From NCBI GenBank assembly GCA_965277435.1, contig OZ255821.1:1984001-2048000 (forward strand): a DNA stretch of 64,000 bases, written 5' to 3'. A program made the translations under genes and the position numbers. Below are positions 59,080-64,000 of the stretch, one piece after another; position 1 is the stretch's first letter, and every line of letters starts with the position of its first letter. The notes beneath the pieces were generated by a model. That model was not told where the DNA came from. It worked only from the letters and a program-made list of their open reading frames with translations, and did no database searches. The stretch comes from Bog-105 sp965277435 (lineage in GTDB: Bacteria; Acidobacteriota; Terriglobia; Bryobacterales; Bryobacteraceae).

Positions 59080-60453
59080 TCAAAAACGATACGTGATGTA
59101 GCCATACGGATATTCGTAATCGCGTCCAGCCGTAGTGCGCTTCAGGAACTCGCCGGCGAAGACCTGGGCGTAGCCGAAGCCGGTAGAAAGGGCCTTGTCG
59201 TACTGATATTCAAAAGTGAGGTCTAGCTCCTGTGCAACATGGCTGCTCACCGGAAAGGTAGCGGCTGGGACGCTAATGGAGCCATTATTGCCGTAGAAGG
59301 CATCCCGGGTGGAGGCAAGCCAGAAGCTTTCGTAGGACTGCTTCAGCTTCCACTGTTTGCCGATTTTCTCTTCGACACCGGTGCGGATCTGCTTGATGTT
59401 GCGCCAGCCTACCTGATCCGCGAAACCAAGTTTGTCGTGGCCGGAAGGGTAAAGCTGATCGAACGTACCCCAGGAGCGGCCGGCAGGATTGCTGGTGCCG
59501 CTCGCATAATTTGATTCGAGAAAGACGCGAGGCTTGAGAGAGGCTCGAAAAGTCTTGCCCGCTTCCCAGTGGCCGGCCCAGGCCCGGATCGAGTAGGGTC
59601 CGAGGGAACCGGTCTGGTTCGCCATTTCGAGTGAGTAGTCGAAACTATGCGGTAGATTGCCCGCCCAGCGAAGGCCGGTGGTGACTTCGTTCAGCGCACC
59701 GCGCCCGGCGCCATTTTCGCTGAGTGCGAGGCGCCCCGGAGCAAGACGCCACAGAACATAAGGCTCGACCGTCGCTTTGGGCGCGAGTTGCTTGAGACTG
59801 GCATAAGCGCCGTGCAGGTTATTGCCCTCGTTGTGATGGTCGACGACGCCGTCTCGCGGCACGATAACGGAGGAAGCGAAAAGGCTGACTTCATTGCCGC
59901 CGCGATGAACATCGAGACGAACCGCGTCAAACGTGCGGCCCATGTTGACCCAGTCGGAAGGGCCGATGAGTCGTTCATCGCCGAAGCTGAAGATCTGGCG
60001 GCCGGCCGTGAGAGTAAACCAGCCTTCTATGGGAGAACCGATCTGAACATAAGCCTGGCGGATGTCCCAGCGATTGCCATTCGAGCCGCCGGACGTGACC
60101 ACCTGATTGAAGAAGATGCGCGCGTCCTGCGTCTCGCCGACAACGTTGAACCAGCGGCTCGGCTTGATCACCAGCCATAATCGAAGCTGGCTAAGCAGAT
60201 AGCCGTCGTTATTGGAAGTGAAGTTATGATGACCGGCGGCTTCGATACGGCTGCGATACATGCCGCCGAACGAAAGCCACGACGGGAGCTGGCGATCGAG
60301 GGTTTGGAGCGGCATGAGCCAATCGGGCGCAGGTCGCGACAAGGATTCTTCATCGGCTATGGGTTGTGGTTCATAGCGAGCTACTTGCGCCTGTAGAGAA
60401 ATCGCACCAAGGATGAACAGGAGGAGTCGAAAAGACAAAGTGCGAAAAGACAT
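59080..60453 (-). CDS. Alginate-export-type outer-membrane porin
   Basis: About 457 residues. A signal peptide ends near ISLQAQ; the rest is a beta-barrel of alternating strands resembling the AlgE-type alginate-export domain (SWLSFGGMYRSRIEAAGHHN, LWLVIKPSRWFNVVGETQDA, FLESNYASGTSNPAG), with the terminal aromatic YITYRF. Many acidobacteria carry such barrels without alginate genes; the solute is unknown. ATG 60453 is preferred to a TTG three codons earlier. It lies 25 bp downstream of the acyltransferase gene on the same strand. Confidence 0.85.
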   Translation of the reverse strand: MSFRTLSFRLLLFILGAISLQAQVARYEPQPIADEESLSRPAPDWLMPLQTLDRQLPSWLSFGGMYRSRIEAAGHHNFTSNNDGYLLSQLRLWLVIKPSRWFNVVGETQDARIFFNQVVTSGGSNGNRWDIRQAYVQIGSPIEGWFTLTAGRQIFSFGDERLIGPSDWVNMGRTFDAVRLDVHRGGNEVSLFASSVIVPRDGVVDHHNEGNNLHGAYASLKQLAPKATVEPYVLWRLAPGRLALSENGAGRGALNEVTTGLRWAGNLPHSFDYSLEMANQTGSLGPYSIRAWAGHWEAGKTFRASLKPRVFLESNYASGTSNPAGRSWGTFDQLYPSGHDKLGFADQVGWRNIKQIRTGVEEKIGKQWKLKQSYESFWLASTRDAFYGNNGSISVPAATFPVSSHVAQELDLTFEYQYDKALSTGFGYAQVFAGEFLKRTTAGRDYEYPYGYITYRF

Positions 60454-60478
60454 CGAGTGCAACTGGACGGATTAAGAA

Positions 60479-61627
60479 TCAGGTTTCCCATTGATTGATC
60501 AGGCTTCGGCCGAACCGGATACCGGGTTGTTCGATGAACCGCCAACTCAGAATGCAAAGGGGGACGGAAACTCCAAAGACCAGCAGAAAGCCGATAACAC
60601 ACCCAAGTGGCTTTCCCGTGATGTAGTGCGTCACGAAATGGCCCGGATAGCGATCGAAACGCGATAACAACCAATCGGCCATCGCCAGTACGAAGAAGTG
60701 CAACAGATACAAACTGTACGAGATCTTTCCGAGGTAACGCGTAAAAGAATTGACTAGGAAAGGCCACGGACAAATCGCGAGCGCCAGGATCAGCGGAAGA
60801 AACAGAAACGATGAAAAGTAGAGCTTTTCATCGTTGAACGGAAGACAGGCCAGGTAAATCATGCCGCTGGCTAACAGCAAAAATAAGGACGCATTGCGCC
60901 AGGTCCCAGTCCGGACTTCCTGGTCCTTGATGAGAAACTTCCAGCCAAGATAACTGAGGATTCCCAGCGCGAAGACCGGGAATTCCACCGGGAACCACAG
61001 AAATGCATAGTACTGCTCGACGGAGAGGTTAGGGCTGCGCAAAGCCAGCACTCGACTGATTGATCCCAGGAAGACAGCGCTTACCACGAAAAGCAAAAGC
61101 GCTTGCTTGATGGTCTTGATGTACCTGTGGAGCATGGGCAACAGAACATAGAAGCTCGTTTCGACCGCGATCGACCAGCCGCCTATTACCACGGTCACGA
61201 TTGTGTCGGGTCGCAAGCCGTGAAGGAATAGCAGGCCGAGAGCAATACCGAACCAACCGGCGTTCTGGAAGTAGGTCTTGTACGGCGCTTGTGTACTGAG
61301 CAGGAAATTCAGCATCATCGCGACATAGAACAACGGTGCGATGCGGAAGAAGCGGCGGATGAAAAAGTTCAGGATGGGCCGGCGCTCGGCTTTGCGGCTG
61401 TCGAGCGACAGGAGCAACGTAAATGCGCTCACCATGTAAAACAGTTGAACGCCTCGTTGACCGGTAAAGGCAACGTGCAATACAGTGCCTCTCTGCCCGG
61501 TTAGTATTGCGGAGTGAACAAGGATAACCCCAAGACTGGCAATGCCGCGTAGAGAGTCCAAATAACCGAGATGGGGAGGAGCTACCTTTTCAGTTGTCTG
61601 TAACACTTGCTCTGCCGAGGCACTCAT
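60479..61627 (-). CDS. Acyltransferase family 3 membrane protein
   Basis: 382 residues with ~10 TM segments. The family-3 (OafA/NodX) pattern is clear: YLDSLRGIASLGVILVHSAI with the catalytic His of LVHS, FFIRRFFRIAPLFYVAMM, IGGWSIAVETSFYVLLPML and SYSLYLLHFFVLAMADWL. It transfers acyl groups (often acetyl) to surface carbohydrates or lipids. Its neighbours (GT2 glycosyltransferase upstream, membrane GT-C-like protein) suggest surface-glycan work (inference). Confidence 0.92.
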   Translation of the reverse strand: MSASAEQVLQTTEKVAPPHLGYLDSLRGIASLGVILVHSAILTGQRGTVLHVAFTGQRGVQLFYMVSAFTLLLSLDSRKAERRPILNFFIRRFFRIAPLFYVAMMLNFLLSTQAPYKTYFQNAGWFGIALGLLFLHGLRPDTIVTVVIGGWSIAVETSFYVLLPMLHRYIKTIKQALLLFVVSAVFLGSISRVLALRSPNLSVEQYYAFLWFPVEFPVFALGILSYLGWKFLIKDQEVRTGTWRNASLFLLLASGMIYLACLPFNDEKLYFSSFLFLPLILALAICPWPFLVNSFTRYLGKISYSLYLLHFFVLAMADWLLSRFDRYPGHFVTHYITGKPLGCVIGFLLVFGVSVPLCILSWRFIEQPGIRFGRSLINQWET

Positions 61628-61658
61628 TGCGCTTCCGGTAGTTTACATGCCTGGCACT

Positions 61659-62660
61659 TTAAAGACGCTGGGATTGACGCCAGTGCGGAATCGCCAGATA
61701 GGCGAGTATTTTGGCCGAACGGCGGCCGCGGGCGACCGTGTCGAGAACGAAACCGCAGGTCAGGCTCAAGGCAGAAAGAATAGCCAGGCCGGTCGCCAGG
61801 ATCGCGGTCGGCAATCGGGGTACAAGATTGGTGCGAAGAAATTCCATCACCACTGGATAAGCCAACACCAGAGAAGCGAGAGCAAAGACGGCGGCGACTA
61901 AGGTGAAGAAGAATAGCGGGCGCTCTTCGCGAACCAGATCGAAAATCATGATCAGGATCTTAATTCCGTCGCGGTAGGTGTTGAGTTTGCTGGTCGAGCC
62001 GGCCGGGCGCTTGCCATAGTAAGTGTCGAGCTCGCGGATGGGCATCTGCAGCGTAAGGGCATGCACAGTGATCTCAGTTTCGATTTCGAAGTTATGAGCG
62101 AAGATCGGGAAGCCTTTCACGAAACGCCTTGAGAAGGCGCGGTAGCCGGAGAGAATATCCTTAAACCGATCGCCAAACAGCAACGCAACGGTTCCGGTGA
62201 GCATGGCGTTACCGAAACGATGCCCAGGACGATAGGCGAGTTCGTCGTCATCCTGGCGACGTCCCACCACCATATCGATTTCGCCCGAGAGCAGGATGGA
62301 GAGCATAGCGGGCGCGGACCGGGCGTCGTAGGTGCCGTCGCCGTCAACCATCAAGTAGGCGTCGGCATCGACATCGGCGAACATGCGACGGACTACTTGC
62401 CCTTTGCCCTGGAGAGGCACCTGGCGAACCACTGCGCCGGCCGCGGCAGCTACCCGGGCGGTGTTGTCACGTGAGTTATTGTCATAGACGTAAATGGTGG
62501 CGGACGGAAGAGCCTGACGAAAATCGGCGACTACCTGGGCGATGGCCTGCTCCTCGTTATAACAGGGAATTAGAACGGCGATGACAGCCTGGGAGAGATC
62601 GATGCTAGCAGGTAAATTGTGGGGAAATGGATGCTCTGCTCCCGGTGCTTCCATCCGCAT
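61659..62660 (-). CDS. GT2 glycosyltransferase (DPM1/GtrB-like)
   Basis: A 333-residue polyprenyl-phosphate-sugar synthase type enzyme. GT-A domain: VLIPCYNEEQAIAQVV, YVYDNNSRDNT, MVDGDGTYDARSAP (DxD-like), SGYRAFSRRFVKGFP and the later FEIETEITVHALTL. Two C-terminal TM helices (~250-275 and ~283-310) anchor it, as in GtrB. It probably charges a lipid carrier for later transfer by a GT-C enzyme; the divergent polytopic protein starting at 62787 is a candidate partner (inference). Confidence 0.9.
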   Translation of the reverse strand: MRMEAPGAEHPFPHNLPASIDLSQAVIAVLIPCYNEEQAIAQVVADFRQALPSATIYVYDNNSRDNTARVAAAAGAVVRQVPLQGKGQVVRRMFADVDADAYLMVDGDGTYDARSAPAMLSILLSGEIDMVVGRRQDDDELAYRPGHRFGNAMLTGTVALLFGDRFKDILSGYRAFSRRFVKGFPIFAHNFEIETEITVHALTLQMPIRELDTYYGKRPAGSTSKLNTYRDGIKILIMIFDLVREERPLFFFTLVAAVFALASLVLAYPVVMEFLRTNLVPRLPTAILATGLAILSALSLTCGFVLDTVARGRRSAKILAYLAIPHWRQSQRL

Positions 62661-62786
62661 TTAGGGCAAAATCGCCATGATTAGTCGTTGAGAGTTCGAG
62701 TATAACATCGGGCAGCAAGGCGCGCGCCGCTATATACTTGGACGATTATTGGACGGTCGGAGCCGTTACCAATTCGAAATAAATAC

Positions 62787-64000
62787 ATGCAAGTACTAAC
62801 GTCTACCTTGGATCAGGACGCCGCCGAACGGGGTGAAAGAGTTTCCTATTTTGCCTGGCTCGCGCTGATTTTGTTTGTAGTTTTGTACGCCGTCACACTC
62901 CCCGATATAACCGGCGACACCACGGCTTATGTCAGCGACATTCTCGGATATGGACAAAGCGGTGGCGCACGGCCGGATCAAATCTGGGAATTCGGACATT
63001 TGCTCTGGAGACCACTAGGCTATTTTCTCTGGCAGCTCACACAACCGCTGACAGCGACCTTCTTTCGGAGTAACCCGGTGCTTGAGGTGGAGGCGGTACT
63101 GTTTGGTCTGAACTTCCTGGGTGGCGCAGTCCTGAGCGTGGTGGTATTCGCGATCACACGGCGTCTGGGATTGACGAAGCTTCTTGCGCTGGTGGTGAGC
63201 CTGAGTATTTTGCTGAGCAGCGCGGTCCTGCAGTACGTGCATTCGGGAACCTCGTATGTGCCCGGACTGGCTTTGCACATGCTCGGCATCTGGTGCATTC
63301 TCAGAGCGTTACAGCAAACCGCGCGACGGGTTCTCTGGGCCGCGCTGGCCGGCGTGGCGCTCGGACTCGCTTGCGACATCTGGTTTCTCTATATTCTGGG
63401 GCTGCCCGCGGCCTGGCTGGCTGAGTTCCTCTTTCCGGCGAAAAACTTAACCTCGCGAGAACGCATGCGCCTGGTGGCGATCACGATAGGGTCGACGGCT
63501 TTGGTAGGTGTGGTGGCCTACCTGATCGGATTGGCGCTATGCCACATCGGCTCCGCTTCCGCGCTGCGTGCCTGGATTGCAAGCAGCAGCCACGGAATGC
63601 ATGCGGACCGGCCCTGGATCCGGTTCCCGACCGGCATCAGCCGTACCTTTCTCTACCTCGGAGGCGGAGGACTGGCACTGAAACAACTAGTCTTTCGGGA
63701 TCCCTATGCGCCAAGCCGCTGGTCGACGCTGGTCAGTTCGGGCATCTGGAAAATCGCGCTGGTCTTTCTAACGCTAGGCGCCGTGACGTGGTATGTGGGA
63801 CGAATGCGTGCCGGACGCGCCGCGCTTGCGCTGCTCCTGACGGCAGCCATACCCACCTTCTCATTCGCCTTCCTGTTCGACACGAGTTCGCCCGAACGCT
63901 ATTTGCCGTTATACGCGGGACTTATCCCGGCGATTTGTTTCGTTTTGACGCAGCGTGACGGGATGCGAGTGCCGCGCTGGCTGCTGGCCCTATTTTTCGC
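62787..64000 (+). CDS. Polytopic membrane protein, GT-C-like (cut by right edge)
   Basis: 404 codons are present; the 3' end lies outside. It begins at ATG 62787 with a short hydrophilic lead (QVLTSTLDQDAAERGERVSY) and a first TM segment, then DITGDTTAYVSDILGYGQS, a loop with paired acidic residues after TM1 as in GT-C glycosyltransferases. About eight to ten TM helices follow. FDTSSPERYLPLYAG near the edge resembles mannosyltransferase-like loops. There is no clear Shine-Dalgarno. It is divergent from the GT2 gene. Confidence 0.75.
   Translation, partial: MQVLTSTLDQDAAERGERVSYFAWLALILFVVLYAVTLPDITGDTTAYVSDILGYGQSGGARPDQIWEFGHLLWRPLGYFLWQLTQPLTATFFRSNPVLEVEAVLFGLNFLGGAVLSVVVFAITRRLGLTKLLALVVSLSILLSSAVLQYVHSGTSYVPGLALHMLGIWCILRALQQTARRVLWAALAGVALGLACDIWFLYILGLPAAWLAEFLFPAKNLTSRERMRLVAITIGSTALVGVVAYLIGLALCHIGSASALRAWIASSSHGMHADRPWIRFPTGISRTFLYLGGGGLALKQLVFRDPYAPSRWSTLVSSGIWKIALVFLTLGAVTWYVGRMRAGRAALALLLTAAIPTFSFAFLFDTSSPERYLPLYAGLIPAICFVLTQRDGMRVPRWLLALFF

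Noticed and set aside
1..64000. CRISPR arrays, tRNA or rRNA genes, prophage or complete insertion sequences
   Set aside because: No regularly spaced repeats, no tRNA cloverleaf with the GGTTCGA-type arm, no rRNA sequence, and no transposase, integrase or phage structural gene was recognised.

Overview
The window looks like chromosomal DNA of an acidobacterium, most likely from the Bryobacterales/Solibacter side of the phylum. The signs are two large duplicated FtsX/MacB-like orphan permeases (ADOP, one directly behind a PadR regulator), two Oar-like TonB-dependent receptors of 1,100-1,200 residues with an N-terminal carboxypeptidase-regulatory domain, a winged-helix/TolB-propeller regulator, a DUF507 protein and a copy of the 'NAxxSTGPRTxEGK' family. 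The taxonomic call is inferred from gene families. No rRNA, tRNA or CRISPR array was found.

Layout. 1-2.9 kb: partial leuS running off the left edge, nfo (endonuclease IV) overlapping it upstream, and a divergent DUF507 gene. 3.2-5.5 kb: a minus-strand operon of beta-carbonic anhydrase, XRE/MmyB-type regulator and DJ-1/PfpI protein, with a perfect 30-bp dyad upstream. 5.9-6.7 kb: a Uma2 gene between two diverged direct repeats. 6.7-15.8 kb: winged-helix propeller protein, ScyD/E-like protein, membrane protein, TPR protein and a TonB receptor. 16-25 kb: PadR-ADOP pair, HpnI-like glycosyltransferase, thrS and a second ADOP. 25-29 kb: second TonB receptor. 29-32 kb: two convergent ECF sigma/anti-sigma modules separated by a MITE-like element. 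32-39 kb: IscA/ErpA-type protein, murQ, murA, FmdB-like protein, an S41 protease homologue lacking its catalytic residues, a secreted PGQ-rich protein and a type III polyketide synthase. 39-50 kb: hybrid sensor kinase, dprA, topA, GH63-like glycosidase and a formate/nitrite-type transporter. 50-56 kb: methyltransferase and ABC exporter genes, cupin, SSS symporter, CutC and an SDR. 56.8-58.2 kb: a 59-residue membrane protein and a compositionally foreign STGPRT-family gene bracketed by short repeats. 58-64 kb: NmrA-like protein, alginate-export-type porin, acyltransferase, GT2 glycosyltransferase and a polytopic membrane protein cut by the right edge.

The window mixes core genes (leuS, thrS, murA, topA, dprA) with lineage-typical outer-membrane and regulatory genes. 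The best leads are: (1) leuS has no ATG, GTG, TTG or CTG start and appears to begin at ATC behind a strong Shine-Dalgarno inside nfo; (2) a compact three-stem repeat with 12-bp terminal inverted repeats occurs three times, and one copy supplies the stop codon of a cupin gene; (3) the C-rich STGPRT gene sits between copies of a short palindromic repeat; (4) G/C strand bias flips near 15.9 kb; (5) the S41 protease homologue looks catalytically dead; (6) two clean dyads look like operators.
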